Source: Bradyrhizobium sp. WSM1417
GTDB lineage: Bacteria > Pseudomonadota > Alphaproteobacteria > Rhizobiales > Xanthobacteraceae
DNA length: 64,000 bases
Direction of reading: 5' to 3'
Assembly: GCF_000515415.1 (NCBI RefSeq)
Contig: NZ_KI911783.1
Location: 6,125,831-6,189,830, forward strand
Part shown: positions 1-9,045 of the stretch, one piece after another
Layout of the letters: the number at the start of each line of letters is the position of its first letter
Numbering within the stretch: position 1 is the stretch's first letter
Translations under genes and position numbers: made by a program
The notes under the pieces: model-generated
Database searches by the model: none
What the model was told of the DNA's origin: nothing
Seen by the model: only the letters and a program-made list of their open reading frames with translations

Positions 1-122
1 TGCGGCGTCAGGAACGAGAATTCGACGTCGAGGCTTTTGGCGGCGTCCGCAAGTTTGGTCAGCGTCCGAACCACACCGTTGACTTGCGGGTGCCAGGCGT
101 CGGTCGCGACCAGGATGCGCAT
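1..122 (-). CDS. GT4 glycosyltransferase, N-terminal fragment (runs off window)
   Basis: Only about 40 codons are inside the window. The protein starts MRILVATDAWHPQVNGVV and continues through RTLTKLADAA, the usual N-terminus of GT4 (GT-B fold) transferases that use GDP-mannose or a related donor to build glycolipids. The ATG lies 13 bases after the stop of the metallophosphoesterase gene on the same strand, so the two are probably co-transcribed. Donor and acceptor cannot be read from this fragment. Confidence 0.8.
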   Translation of the reverse strand, partial: MRILVATDAWHPQVNGVVRTLTKLADAAKSLDVEFSFLTP

Positions 123-135
123 CAGGCTGCCTTTG

Positions 136-948
136 TCATGCGGCTCTGGCTGCGACCTGCGGGACCTGTGCCGGCTTCTCGGCCTGGTCCGCCCAGGTGA
201 TGATCTCGAAATGGCCGTCGTCGTGCTCGACCAGCGCCGTGCAGCTCTCGACCCAGTCGCCGCAATTCATGTAGCGGATGCCGCCCTCGTCGCGGATCAC
301 CGCGTAGTGGATGTGGCCGCAGATCACGCCGTCGGCGTCGTGGCGCCGCGCTTCGGTGGCGAGCGCCTGCTCGAACGCGCCGATATAGTTGACGGCGTTC
401 TTGACCTTCTGCTTGGCCCATTGCGACAGCGACCAATAGGGCACCTTGAACATGCGCCGGAAGAAGTTGACGAAGCGATTGAGCTGGATCGCGAAGTCGT
501 AGGCCTTGTCGCCGAGATGCGCGAGCCAGCGTGCGTTCTGCACCACGAGGTCGAAGATGTCGCCGTGGATGACGAGATAGCGCTTGCCGTCCGCGCCGGT
601 GTGGACGGTGTTCTCGACCACGTCGATGCCGCCGAAATGCGTGCCGTAATAGTTGCGCAGGAATTCGTCGTGATTTCCGGGGATGTAGATGACCTTGGCG
701 CCCTTGCGCGCCTTGCGCAAAAGCTTTTGGACCAGGTCGTTATGCGATTGCGGCCAGTGCCAGCTCGATTTCAGCGCCCAGCCGTCGACGATATCGCCGA
801 CGAGATAGATCGTATCGGCATCATGGAAACGCAGGAAGTCGAGCAGTAGGTCGGCTTGAGAACCGCGGGCTCCGAGATGAACGTCGGAGATGAACAACGT
901 GCGAAAGCGCCGCTCGGGGCTCTCGTCACTCACATCGTAACTTCCCAT
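136..948 (-). CDS. UDP-2,3-diacylglucosamine diphosphatase-like metallophosphoesterase
   Basis: A 270-residue calcineurin-type phosphoesterase. The metal-binding motifs are in order: SDVHLG (21-26), GDIVD (51-55), GNHDE (91-95) and CGHIH further on. It resembles LpxH, which cleaves UDP-2,3-diacylglucosamine to lipid X in lipid A synthesis, but LpxH proper usually has an N-R-D core where this has N-H-D, and many alphaproteobacteria use LpxI for that step. A role in another glycolipid pathway with the adjacent GT4 gene is therefore equally possible. I chose the start MGSYDVSDE because the family similarity begins there; the frame stays open for about 138 codons upstream without recognisable content. 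Confidence 0.85.
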   Translation of the reverse strand: MGSYDVSDESPERRFRTLFISDVHLGARGSQADLLLDFLRFHDADTIYLVGDIVDGWALKSSWHWPQSHNDLVQKLLRKARKGAKVIYIPGNHDEFLRNYYGTHFGGIDVVENTVHTGADGKRYLVIHGDIFDLVVQNARWLAHLGDKAYDFAIQLNRFVNFFRRMFKVPYWSLSQWAKQKVKNAVNYIGAFEQALATEARRHDADGVICGHIHYAVIRDEGGIRYMNCGDWVESCTALVEHDDGHFEIITWADQAEKPAQVPQVAARAA

Positions 949-1132
949 GCGCCAGCCTGTAACAATGTCCCGTGACAGGGGGATGACCAATTGAACCTTT
1001 GAGGCACCTTCGGATACGAATCGCGCTTGCCTCGCCCACCCCGCGAATATCAGTCGCATGCGACAATCAGGCGACATGGCGTCGCAGCGCCCTCCGCAAG
1101 AACCCGGAGCTGCGGCGCGCTCGCGAGCGACG

Positions 1133-1933
1133 TCAGTAGAATTTATGGAAATGATGGATCGGGCCGTGGCCGTGGCCGACGCTGAAGCGATCGGCGGCCG
1201 CGATCGCGGCGCTGATCCAGGTCTTGGCGTTGCGCACGGCGCGCTCGAGATCCTCGCCCCTGGCGAGCCCGGCGGCGACCGCCGAGGACAGCGAGCAGCC
1301 GGTGCCATGGGTGTTGCGAGTGGCAACGCGCGGCGCGGCGAGCGCGATCGTGGTGCTGGCATCGACGAGATAGTCGATGCTCTCGGCGCCCGCGCCGTGC
1401 CCGCCCTTGATCAGGACCGCCCGGCAGCCGAGCGCCAGCAGACGGCGCCCCTGGCTCTCGATCTCGGCCTCGCTGGCCGCGACCGGTTCGCCGAGCAGAG
1501 CCGCGGCCTCGGGCAGATTGGGTGTGATCACCGAGGCCAGCGGCATCAGCTTGATGCGCAGGGCGTCGACGGCATCGGACGCGAGCAGGCGATCGCCCGA
1601 TGTCGCCACCATCACGGGATCGAGCACGATATGCCGGGGCGCCCAGCGCGACAGCGCGGCCGCGATCGCATCGATGCTGGCGGTTTGCGCCACCATGCCG
1701 ATCTTGACCGCGCCGACCTCGAGATCGGAAAACACCGCGTCGATCTGCGCGGTGACGAATTCGGCGGGCACCGCGTGAATGCCGGTGACGCCGCGGGTGT
1801 TCTGCGCCGTCAGCGCCGTGATGGCGGACGCGCCAAAAACGCCCAGCGCGGCAAAGGTCTTCAGGTCGGCCTGGATGCCGGCGCCGCCGCTCGAATCGGA
1901 GCCGGCAATGGTCAGCGCGACGGGGGGCGTCAT
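1133..1933 (-). CDS. thiD: Hydroxymethylpyrimidine/phosphomethylpyrimidine kinase
   Basis: A 266-residue ribokinase-family enzyme that phosphorylates HMP and HMP-phosphate to HMP-pyrophosphate for thiamine synthesis in the cytoplasm. Visible are the substrate loop [17 protein letters not shown] (10-26), a KGGHG segment near 177 and the anion-hole GTGC (210-213). The length is normal for ThiD. The start [11 protein letters not shown] begins at the first beta strand; a longer frame adds 21 low-complexity residues. No other thiamine gene is adjacent; the neighbour on the other strand is a solo RAM-domain gene, divergently arranged. Confidence 0.93.
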   Translation of the reverse strand: MTPPVALTIAGSDSSGGAGIQADLKTFAALGVFGASAITALTAQNTRGVTGIHAVPAEFVTAQIDAVFSDLEVGAVKIGMVAQTASIDAIAAALSRWAPRHIVLDPVMVATSGDRLLASDAVDALRIKLMPLASVITPNLPEAAALLGEPVAASEAEIESQGRRLLALGCRAVLIKGGHGAGAESIDYLVDASTTIALAAPRVATRNTHGTGCSLSSAVAAGLARGEDLERAVRNAKTWISAAIAAADRFSVGHGHGPIHHFHKFY

Positions 1934-2062
1934 GGGGCGATTTTCCGCGTTTTCGAAGCCATGGCCCGTCCTAGCGCGCCGCCCCCAGCCCAGCAAGTTC
2001 GCTTGCTAAATCCGGCCGGGTTTGGCCTATTAGCCGCCAGATATGCTTTCGGAGTGAACGCG

Positions 2063-2308
2063 ATGGTTCCCTTTTTCGTCCAGATCAAATGCAAGCTCGG
2101 TCAATCCTATGTGGTCGCCAATGCGCTTGCCGAAGCCGAGATCGCCTCCGAGATCTATTCCACGGCCGGTCAATACGACCTGCTAGTGAAGTTCTACGTC
2201 GACAACGACACCGATATCGGCCACTTCGTCAACGAGAAGGTGCAGGTGCTGCCCGGCATCCAGGACACCCTCACCATCATCACCTTCAAGGCGTTTGGCG
2301 CGAGTTGA
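2063..2308 (+). CDS. Stand-alone Lrp/AsnC ligand-binding (RAM) domain protein
   Basis: An 81-residue protein consisting only of the RAM (ACT-like) domain found at the C-terminus of Lrp/AsnC regulators: MVPFFVQIKCKLGQ, then AGQYDLLVKFYV, ending LTIITFKAFGAS. There is no helix-turn-helix. Such short proteins are thought to bind amino acids or to form mixed oligomers with full-length Lrp members (family knowledge; function here inferred). An in-frame GTG three codons upstream (2054) is an alternative start. It is divergent from thiD across about 130 bases. Confidence 0.85.
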   Translation: MVPFFVQIKCKLGQSYVVANALAEAEIASEIYSTAGQYDLLVKFYVDNDTDIGHFVNEKVQVLPGIQDTLTIITFKAFGAS

Positions 2309-2332
2309 CCGTCCGAAAAAGGGCGGGCCTGA

Positions 2333-3262
2333 TCAGGCGCCGCCCTCCTTGCGCTTGGGGCGCGGCGGACCGTCCACCGGCGGCAGCGATTTGAGATAGT
2401 CCGCCATCGCCGCGAGATCGTCGTCCGGCAATTGCGAGGTGTTCTTGATCACCCGCGTCATCGCGCCGCCGACGCTGTCGCCGTCGGGCAATTCGCCGGT
2501 CTTCAGGAAATACGCAATATCCTTCGCGCTCCACTCGCGAAGGCCCTTCTGGGTGATGTTGGGCACCCACCCCTCGCCTTCCGGATTGGGACCGCCGGCG
2601 AAGCGTTGTCCGGCGATGATGCCGCCGAGCGCATTGCGTGGACTGTGGCACTCCGCGCAATGGCCAAAGCTGTTGACGAGATAGGCGCCGCGATTCCACT
2701 GCGGCAACTTCGTGCCGTCGGCGACGAAGGGTTTGCCGTCCAGAAACAAGAATTTCCAGATGCCGACGTTGCGCCGGATGTTGAACGGAAAGCGCACGTC
2801 GTGGTCGCGCACCTTGCCTGCAACGGCCGGCAGCGTTTTCAGGTACGCAAAGAGATCGAGCACGTCCTCACGCCTGGCGTGCTGATAGGACGTGTAGGGA
2901 AAGGCCGGAAAATAATGCTGTCCGTCGGGCGAGACCCCGTGCATCACCGCGTTGACGAATTCGGCCTCGCTCCATTTGCCGATGCCGTCGGTCGGATCGG
3001 AGGAGATGTTCGGCGCGTAGAACGTTCCGAACGGCGACTTGATCGCGACGCCGCCGCCGAGCCTGAGACGATCGGGCTGGTCGGGGACGGCATGGCATGA
3101 GGCGCAGCCGCCGGCGTTAAATATCACCTGGCCATTGGCAAGATCAGGGACGCGGGCAGGCGCGGTGCCGGCGGCCGCCACCACCGGCGCGCTGAGCCAC
3201 CAATAGACGCCGGCTGCGGCGAGTGCGGCAAGCAGCGCCACGGAGATTGTTCGTCGCAACAT
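2333..3262 (-). CDS. Diheme cytochrome c
   Basis: A 309-residue exported cytochrome. Residues 1-26 form a signal peptide or N-terminal anchor. Two class I heme sites are visible, CASCH at 53-57 and CAECH at 202-206, in two tandem cytochrome domains. This arrangement resembles the cytochrome subunits of membrane alcohol and aldehyde dehydrogenases, but those usually carry three hemes and here I count two. No dehydrogenase gene is adjacent, so the electron donor is unknown. It ends with a charged tail (PRPKRKEGGA), is convergent with the RAM-domain gene 24 bases away, and divergent from the CHRD gene. Confidence 0.88.
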   Translation of the reverse strand: MLRRTISVALLAALAAAGVYWWLSAPVVAAAGTAPARVPDLANGQVIFNAGGCASCHAVPDQPDRLRLGGGVAIKSPFGTFYAPNISSDPTDGIGKWSEAEFVNAVMHGVSPDGQHYFPAFPYTSYQHARREDVLDLFAYLKTLPAVAGKVRDHDVRFPFNIRRNVGIWKFLFLDGKPFVADGTKLPQWNRGAYLVNSFGHCAECHSPRNALGGIIAGQRFAGGPNPEGEGWVPNITQKGLREWSAKDIAYFLKTGELPDGDSVGGAMTRVIKNTSQLPDDDLAAMADYLKSLPPVDGPPRPKRKEGGA

Positions 3263-3416
3263 GCGGTCCTTTCGTCGTCGCGGCGAAGCTTATGACCGAT
3301 GTCCTCGCGGCTCCAGCCACGAAGAATTTAGCCCACCGCGGCCGGAAACGGGAATAAACTGAAATGCCGGCTGTTGGAAGTTTGGCAGCCCAAACGGGTC
3401 AGCAGGGAGAAAAATC

Positions 3417-3833
3417 ATGAACAAGATCGTCATCGCGATGTCAGTGCTTGGCGCCGTTGCTTTTGCGGGTTCGGCCAGCGCGGAAAAGCTGAAAGCAACG
3501 CTCGACGCCAAGTCCGAGGTCCCCGCAACGACCAGCAGCGGCACCGGAACGGCCGATCTGGATTACGACGCCGCCAGCAAGAAGCTGTCCTGGAAGGTCA
3601 CCTATTCCGGTCTGTCCGGCCCCGCCACCGCCGCGCATTTCCACGGACCCGCCGAGCCCGGCAAGAACGCCGGCGTCGCGATCCCGATCCCAGGCGCTGC
3701 CACCAGCCCGGCCGAGGGCTCGGCGACACTGACCGACGCGCAGGCCGCCGATCTGCTCGGCGGCAAGCTCTACGTCAACATCCACACCGCGGCCAATCCG
3801 GGCGGCGAGATCCGCGGTCAGGTGACGAAGTAA
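3417..3833 (+). CDS. CHRD domain-containing exported protein
   Basis: A 138-residue protein with a clear Sec signal peptide (MNKIVIAMSVLGAVAFAGSA, cleavage near SASA/EK at 22-23) and one CHRD domain (chordin-type, residues about 24-138). Family hallmarks are present: AHFHGPA near residue 76 and LYVNIHTAANPGGEIRGQV at the end. CHRD domains occur in many secreted bacterial proteins of unknown function, so no reaction is assigned. It stands alone, with an AGGGAG-like ribosome site close upstream and a strong terminator 18 bases after the stop. Confidence 0.9.
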   Translation: MNKIVIAMSVLGAVAFAGSASAEKLKATLDAKSEVPATTSSGTGTADLDYDAASKKLSWKVTYSGLSGPATAAHFHGPAEPGKNAGVAIPIPGAATSPAEGSATLTDAQAADLLGGKLYVNIHTAANPGGEIRGQVTK

Positions 3834-3851
3834 ACTTCGCACAGACCAGCA

Positions 3852-3884
3852 AAAAGGGGCGGCTGCCATCGCAGCCGCCCTTTT
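3852..3884 (+). terminator. Rho-independent terminator of the CHRD gene
   Basis: A 9-bp perfect GC-rich stem (gggcggctg / cagccgccc) with a 6-base loop, flanked by A-rich and T-rich arms, placed 18 bases after the CHRD stop. The flanking tracts also let it serve the convergent PLP-enzyme gene on the other strand. Confidence 0.85.
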
Positions 3885-3910
3885 CGATTCCCGTAACGCT
3901 GGCGCAGGCG

Positions 3911-5206
3911 TCACACCTCAGGCTCGGCTGCGTTCAGCGCCTGCGCGAGGTCGGCGATCAAATCCGACGGGTGTTCGATGCCGATCGACAGCCGGATCGT
4001 GGAATCGAGCACGCCGATCTTCCTCCGGATGTCGGCGGGAACGCCGGAGTGGGTCATGGTGGCGGGCAGGCTCGCAAGCGACTCCGTTCCGCCGAGGCTC
4101 ACCGCCAGCTTGAGGATCTGCAGTGCGTTGAGGAATTTCATGGCCGCGGCCTTGCCGCCGACAATGTCGAACGAGAACGTCGATCCCGCCCCTGTGCATT
4201 GCCGCGCGAACACAAGTCCGTCCGGCGACGCCGCCTCGTGATGACCGAGATAGTGCACCTTGGCCACTTTGGGATGATCACGCAGATAGTCCGCCACGAG
4301 GCGCGCATTCGCATCGGCCTTTTCCATGCGCAGGCTCAGCGTCTCGAGCGACCGGTTGATCATCCAGCAGGAATGCGGATCGAGCTGGGTGCCGATGGCG
4401 CCCCGCAGCGCCTTGATGCCTTTCACGACCGCCTTCGCGCCGAGCGCGGCGCCCGCGATCAGGTCTGAATGACCGCCGACATATTTCGTGAGCGAGTACA
4501 GGGAAATATCGGCGCCGTGCTCGATCGGCCGCTGAAACACCGGCCCGAGCAGCGTATTGTCGCAAGCGATGATCGGAACGTGTCCTTGGGTCTTTCCGAT
4601 GGTGTCGGCGACACGCCGCATCATCGCGATGTCGACCAGCCCGTTGGTCGGGTTGGCCGGAGTTTCGATCAGGATCATCGAAACCCTTCCCTTGCGCATG
4701 GCCTCCTCCGCGGCCTGGCCGACCACGGCTTCATCGACGCCATCGGCAAAGCCGACGGCGCCGATCGACAGACGCGCAAGCGTATTCGTCAGCAGCGTTT
4801 CCGTGCCGCCATAGAGCGGCTGGGAGTGCAGAATGACATCGCCGGGGCGGACGAACGCCAGGATCGTGGTCGCGATGGCCGCCATGCCGGACGAGAACAG
4901 CGCGCAGCTCTCGGTGCGCTCGTAGATCGCGAGCCTGTCCTCGACGATTTCGCTATTGGGGTGATTGAAGCGCGAATAGACCAGGCCCGCGCCCATCCCT
5001 TCCGGCGGCTCGCGCCGGCCGGAGACGAAATCGAAGAAGTCCTGCCCGTCCTCGGCCGTCTTGAACACGAAGGTCGAGGTCAGGAACACCGGCGGCTTGA
5101 CCGCGCCTTCCGACAATTGCGGATCGTAGCCATAGGTCAGCATCAGCGTTTCCGGATGCAGCATATGGTTGCCGATGTGCGTCTTCGACGGGAACGGTTT
5201 GACCAT
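3911..5206 (-). CDS. Cystathionine gamma-synthase family PLP enzyme
   Basis: A 431-residue member of the Cys/Met metabolism PLP family (fold type I), which includes cystathionine gamma-synthase, methionine gamma-lyase and O-acylhomoserine sulfhydrylase. The PLP lysine is K241 in [11 protein letters not shown] and the cofactor-ring aspartate is D216 in [11 protein letters not shown]. Tyr and Arg near YSRFNHPN (77-84) correspond to the phosphate-binding pair from the neighbouring subunit. The SLGGTESL motif near the C-terminus is the substrate loop. Which of the activities it has cannot be decided from motifs. It is a single gene, about 285 bases downstream of the cytochrome gene on the same strand. 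Confidence 0.9.
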   Translation of the reverse strand: MVKPFPSKTHIGNHMLHPETLMLTYGYDPQLSEGAVKPPVFLTSTFVFKTAEDGQDFFDFVSGRREPPEGMGAGLVYSRFNHPNSEIVEDRLAIYERTESCALFSSGMAAIATTILAFVRPGDVILHSQPLYGGTETLLTNTLARLSIGAVGFADGVDEAVVGQAAEEAMRKGRVSMILIETPANPTNGLVDIAMMRRVADTIGKTQGHVPIIACDNTLLGPVFQRPIEHGADISLYSLTKYVGGHSDLIAGAALGAKAVVKGIKALRGAIGTQLDPHSCWMINRSLETLSLRMEKADANARLVADYLRDHPKVAKVHYLGHHEAASPDGLVFARQCTGAGSTFSFDIVGGKAAAMKFLNALQILKLAVSLGGTESLASLPATMTHSGVPADIRRKIGVLDSTIRLSIGIEHPSDLIADLAQALNAAEPEV

Positions 5207-5400
5207 GGCTTGTCTCGCTGTTGCTGATTGAGCTGCTCGCCGCGGGTTGGAACTCCTGATGTCATGAATGAGTCAGGAGCGGGATGCATCAGCGTCAAAA
5301 GCTCACGCCGATGCCGCGGCGGCTGGAGCAAAGATAACTGCTTCGGCGGCGATCCGTCAGGCCTTGCGAACAGAATTTCCAGCGCTGCGCGCCGACATGA

Positions 5401-5431
5401 AAAAAAGCGGCTGCTGTCGCAACCGCTTTTT
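5401..5431 (-). terminator. Terminator of the class II cytochrome gene
   Basis: Perfect 9-bp inverted repeat (aaaaagcgg / ccgcttttt) with a 12-base loop, followed on the minus strand by a run of T. It lies about 60 bases downstream of the cytochrome stop at 5493 and ahead of the PLP-enzyme gene. Confidence 0.75.
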
Positions 5432-5442
5432 CCCGATTCCCA

Positions 5443-5476
5443 GTAGCCGGATGGAGCGCAGCGCAATCCGGGCTAC
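5443..5476. repeat. Short palindromic repeat (gtagccgg...ccgggctac type)
   Basis: Imperfect palindrome whose arms are gtagccggat and atccgggctac around a small GC core (ggagcgcagcgca). From memory, elements of this form are scattered between genes of Bradyrhizobium and Rhodopseudomonas genomes. It sits between the cytochrome stop and its terminator and may simply be a mobile REP-like unit. Confidence 0.6.
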
Positions 5477-5492
5477 GAACCTTTTTCTTCCG

Positions 5493-5939
5493 TCAACCGT
5501 TCTTCACGCGAAAGGTCTCGTGGCAGCCGCCGCATTCCTTGCCGACCGCGGGGAAATTCGCCTTGAGCGAGTCCAAATCCTTGATCTTGCCCTTCGCCTC
5601 GCCAACAACCTTGGCGAAGCTCGCGACCTTGGCATCGAACCCGGCCTTGTCCTCCCACACTTTCGGCGAAGCGCTGTAGTCGCCCTCGGGCTTCATGCCC
5701 TTGGCGCTCGCGGGAAACAGGTTCGGCAGCTTCTTGGCGGTGTCCCCGAACTGCGCCAGTGCGCTGTCCACCGTGGCCTGATCGTAGGGCTTCTCGCCCT
5801 TGACGATCGCCGCCACCGCGCCGGCGTTCTTGCCGTTGCCCTTCATCAGCATCTGGACTTCCTTGACGGAGTCCTGCTGTGCCCAAACCGCGCCCATACC
5901 GAGCAAAAGCGCGCCCCCAACAACCAACACTCGCTTCAT
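5493..5939 (-). CDS. Class II cytochrome c (c'/c556 type)
   Basis: A 148-residue exported cytochrome. Residues 1-20 are a signal peptide (MKRVLVVGGALLLGMGAVWA) and the single heme site CGGCH lies near the C-terminus (136-140), the class II arrangement of a four-helix bundle with a C-terminal heme. Such proteins act in periplasmic electron transfer or bind NO. The gene begins 88 bases after the stop of the CoxL-like gene on the same strand, so the two may form one transcript; the cytochrome could be its electron acceptor (inference). A 19-codon upstream extension of the frame is not needed. Confidence 0.88.
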   Translation of the reverse strand: MKRVLVVGGALLLGMGAVWAQQDSVKEVQMLMKGNGKNAGAVAAIVKGEKPYDQATVDSALAQFGDTAKKLPNLFPASAKGMKPEGDYSASPKVWEDKAGFDAKVASFAKVVGEAKGKIKDLDSLKANFPAVGKECGGCHETFRVKNG

Positions 5940-6027
5940 TCGCAAAATCCCTTTCCTTGATGCAGGATCGTGCTGACCCCTCAATGGGGCCAACACCGCT
6001 TGGCAGATTTCATTCCGTGAGAAATTG

Positions 6028-8337
6028 TCACAGGCTGTGACGGCGATGGTGCTCGTTGACGGCGATCCACACCCGCTCCGGGGTCGCCGGCATGTCGATG
6101 TGGTCGATCTTGTATTCGCGCCAGAGCCCGTCGACGATGGCGTTGACGACCGCGGGGCAGGACCCGATCGCGCCGGCCTCGCCCGCGCCCTTCACCCCCA
6201 GCGGATTGGTCTTGCAGGGAACGTTGGCCGTCTCGAACACGAAGTCCGGCCCGTCCGCCGCGCGCGGCAACGCGTAGTCCATGAAGGTCGCTGTGACGAG
6301 CTGGCCGTCGCCCGCGCCATAGACCACCTGCTCCATCAACGCCTGGCCGATGCCCTGCATGGCGCCGCCATGGACCTGGCCGGCCAGCAGCAGCGGATTG
6401 AGCGTCATGCCGAAGTCGTCGACGATCACGTAGTTGACGATTTTGATGATGCCGGTGGCCGGATCGATCTCGACCTCCGCGACATGGGTGCCGTTCGGAT
6501 AGGTGCCGTCGGCGCTGGCAAAGGTCGCGCTCGCATTGAGCTTCGACGGATCGACGCCGGGACGCTTGGCGAGATCGGCGAACGAGATCGAACGGTCGGT
6601 GCCGGCGATGCGCACCAGGCCATCGGTGATCTCGAGATCGCCGGCACTCGCTTCCAGCGCCTGTGCTGCGATCTCCTTGAGCCGCGCGCCGAGCTCACGG
6701 GTCGCACGCTCGACGCTGACACCGCCTGACGGGATCGAAGCCGAGCCGCCGGTCCCGAGCCCGGTGGCGATCATGTCGGTGTCGCCCTGGTGGACGTGCA
6801 CGCGCTCGGGCGCCACGCCGAACTGCTCGGCAACGATCTGCGCATAGGCGGTCTGATGGCCCTGCCCGCTCGACTGGGTGCCGATCAGGACAGTGATATC
6901 GCCATTGGGGTCCATCCGCACATTGGCGGTCTCCTCGCCCATCGTGCCGCAGACCTCGACATAGCTCGCAAGTCCGATGCCGCGGATCAGACCGTTCTTC
7001 TTGGCCGACTTGGCGCGCTTGCCGAACTCCTTCCACTCGGCGATCTCCATCGCGCGCTTCAGATGCGCGGCGAAGTCGCCGGAATCGTAGACCTTGCCGG
7101 TCGCGGTCTTGTAGGGCAGCGTCTTCGGCTGGATGAAATTCTTGCGGCGGATGGCATCCACCGTCATGTCGAGTTTTCGCGCGCAGGCGTCCACCAGACG
7201 TTCGATGACGTAAGCAGCCTCAGGTCGCCCCGCACCGCGATAGGCATCGACCGGCACGCTGTTGGTGAAGATGGTGCGCACCCGGCAGTGGAACGCCTGG
7301 ATGTCGTAGAGGCCCGGCAGCATGCCGGCGCCGCCATGCGGGATATAGGGCCCGAAGGTCGACAGATACGCGCCCATGTCGCCCATCAGGTCGCAATCCA
7401 TCGCGAGGAACTTGCCGTCCTCGGCCAGCGCCATTTTTGCGGTGGTGACGTTGTCCCGGCCCTGCGCGTCGCCCATGAAATGCTCGGTGCGATCGGCCGC
7501 CCATTTCACCGCCTTCTTCAGCTTACGGGCGGCGACTGCCAGGAGGGCGTATTCCCGATAGGGAAACAGTTTCGTGCCGAAGCCGCCGCCGACGTCGGGG
7601 CAGATCACCCGCATCTTGTCGGTCGGAATGTTGAGCACGTTCTGGCAGAGGATGTCGCGCAGGCGATGGCTGCCCTGGCTACCGACCGTCAGCGTCAGAT
7701 GGTCGCGCTTGGCGTCGTATTCGCACACCGCCGCGCGCGTCTCCATGAAGTTCGCGACGACGCGCGGATTGACGATCGAGATCTCGGCCACGGCATGCGC
7801 CTTGGCAAAGGCAGCTTCGGTCGCTTTCTTGTCACCGATCGAGACGTCGAACAGCACGTTGCCAGGCTTGTCCGGCCAGACCTGCGGGGCGCCCTTCTTC
7901 ACGGCGTTGACAACACCGGTCACCGCCGGCAGCGGGCTCCATTTGACCTCGATCGCCTCGATCGCGTCGCGGGCCTGGTCGATGGTCTCGGCCACGACGA
8001 AGGCGATGGAATCGCCGACATGGCGTACCTCGTCCTTGGCGAGGATCGGGTAAGGCGGCCCGGTAAAGGGATCGGTCTCGAGATTGAACAGGCAGGGCAG
8101 ATTGCCAAGATCCCCAACGTCATCGGCGGTCAGGATCAGCGCGACGCCGGGAAGCGTGCGGGCGCGGCTTGCATCGATGGTGTATTTGGCATGCGCATGC
8201 GGTGAGCGCAGCATCAGGCAGCGCAAAGCGGCCTGCGGCGCATAGTCGTCGGTATAGCGGCCCTTGCCGCGGATGAGCGCGTCATCCTCCTTGCGCAACA
8301 CGCTTTGGCCAACGCCAAACTTGATGGGAGCCGCCAT
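6028..8337 (-). CDS. Xanthine dehydrogenase family molybdopterin-binding subunit (type II CoxL-like)
   Basis: A 769-residue large subunit of the molybdenum hydroxylase family. The N-terminal a/b hammerhead domain starts KFGVGQSVLRKEDDALIRG; the first molybdopterin domain has GGGFGTK (250-256) and the active-site loop AYRGAGR (365-371). True CO dehydrogenases (type I) have AYRCSFR; AYRGAGR marks the type II group, whose substrates are mostly unknown. The catalytic glutamate is E720 in GVKGAGEAG. Normal partners, the FAD subunit and the 2Fe-2S subunit, are absent from both flanks, so this copy is an orphan. No signal peptide is seen. Confidence 0.9.
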   Translation of the reverse strand: MAAPIKFGVGQSVLRKEDDALIRGKGRYTDDYAPQAALRCLMLRSPHAHAKYTIDASRARTLPGVALILTADDVGDLGNLPCLFNLETDPFTGPPYPILAKDEVRHVGDSIAFVVAETIDQARDAIEAIEVKWSPLPAVTGVVNAVKKGAPQVWPDKPGNVLFDVSIGDKKATEAAFAKAHAVAEISIVNPRVVANFMETRAAVCEYDAKRDHLTLTVGSQGSHRLRDILCQNVLNIPTDKMRVICPDVGGGFGTKLFPYREYALLAVAARKLKKAVKWAADRTEHFMGDAQGRDNVTTAKMALAEDGKFLAMDCDLMGDMGAYLSTFGPYIPHGGAGMLPGLYDIQAFHCRVRTIFTNSVPVDAYRGAGRPEAAYVIERLVDACARKLDMTVDAIRRKNFIQPKTLPYKTATGKVYDSGDFAAHLKRAMEIAEWKEFGKRAKSAKKNGLIRGIGLASYVEVCGTMGEETANVRMDPNGDITVLIGTQSSGQGHQTAYAQIVAEQFGVAPERVHVHQGDTDMIATGLGTGGSASIPSGGVSVERATRELGARLKEIAAQALEASAGDLEITDGLVRIAGTDRSISFADLAKRPGVDPSKLNASATFASADGTYPNGTHVAEVEIDPATGIIKIVNYVIVDDFGMTLNPLLLAGQVHGGAMQGIGQALMEQVVYGAGDGQLVTATFMDYALPRAADGPDFVFETANVPCKTNPLGVKGAGEAGAIGSCPAVVNAIVDGLWREYKIDHIDMPATPERVWIAVNEHHRRHSL

Positions 8338-8478
8338 TTTCTCGTCCCGTTTCTCATGGTTGTTTTGCCGACATATTGCCGTGGAAAAACTGGCAAGGCA
8401 AACGGGTTTAGGCGGGCCGCGCCTGTCAAGGCCGATGATTCGAAGCCGCCCTCGACGGGCTTCGGGCGACCGCGCCCC

Positions 8479-9003
8479 TCAATTGCTGAATTTCCTGACC
8501 ATGAGGTATTTGTCATACGTGATATGACCTATGCGGACTGCAGCGGGATCCGTGCCGTAGACCTCGAATCCGTTGCGCTTGTAGGTCCTGATTGCAGCAG
8601 TTGCTTCGAGCAGAACCTCAAGATGTACCTGCTCGACGCGTGCCTCGGCATGGGCAAGAAGCTCCTTGATGAGTCGATCTGCGATTCCTTTACCTCGGCC
8701 GTCTTCCCTCACGTAAACCGTGAAGATGTGACCCCTGTGCTGCGACCGAAGAGCTGGCGACACGTAGAAGCCCGCGACTCCGATCAGATTTCCCCGCCAG
8801 AAGGCCCCAAGGATCGCTCCGCTGAGCCAATGGCGATAGGCAGTCAGCATCGCCTCTCCGCCTTCGTCCTCTTCAGCAGAACCAAATGTTTGAGGGTGCG
8901 TCCGAAGCGCCTCCGCGCGAATGTCGCGAAAGATCTCCAGATCGTCCACAGTCAATCGTCGGATGTCCGCGTCCATCAGGGCAGCGGCCGAATGGGGCGT
9001 CAT
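8479..9003 (-). CDS. GNAT family N-acetyltransferase
   Basis: A 174-residue acetyltransferase of the GNAT fold. The acetyl-CoA loop is in YVREDGRGKGIADRLI (motif A, R/Q-x-x-G-x-G/A pattern), followed by VHLEVLLEATAAIRTYKRNGFEVYG, the typical motif B. The acceptor is not predictable; related proteins acetylate small amines or protein N-termini. I kept the ATG at 9003 because a good Shine-Dalgarno (aaggacgg) precedes it; ATG at 8976 (MDADIRR) is an alternative. It lies upstream of the CoxL-like gene on the same strand with a 141-base gap. Confidence 0.85.
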   Translation of the reverse strand: MTPHSAAALMDADIRRLTVDDLEIFRDIRAEALRTHPQTFGSAEEDEGGEAMLTAYRHWLSGAILGAFWRGNLIGVAGFYVSPALRSQHRGHIFTVYVREDGRGKGIADRLIKELLAHAEARVEQVHLEVLLEATAAIRTYKRNGFEVYGTDPAAVRIGHITYDKYLMVRKFSN

Positions 9004-9045
9004 GATCGCCGTCCTTCTAGTGCCTCAGCTAGGATTTATCGTCAT

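Noticed and set aside
6790..8205. Plus-strand frame of 471 codons inside the CoxL-like gene
   Set aside because: Antisense shadow; the minus-strand protein carries all molybdopterin motifs.
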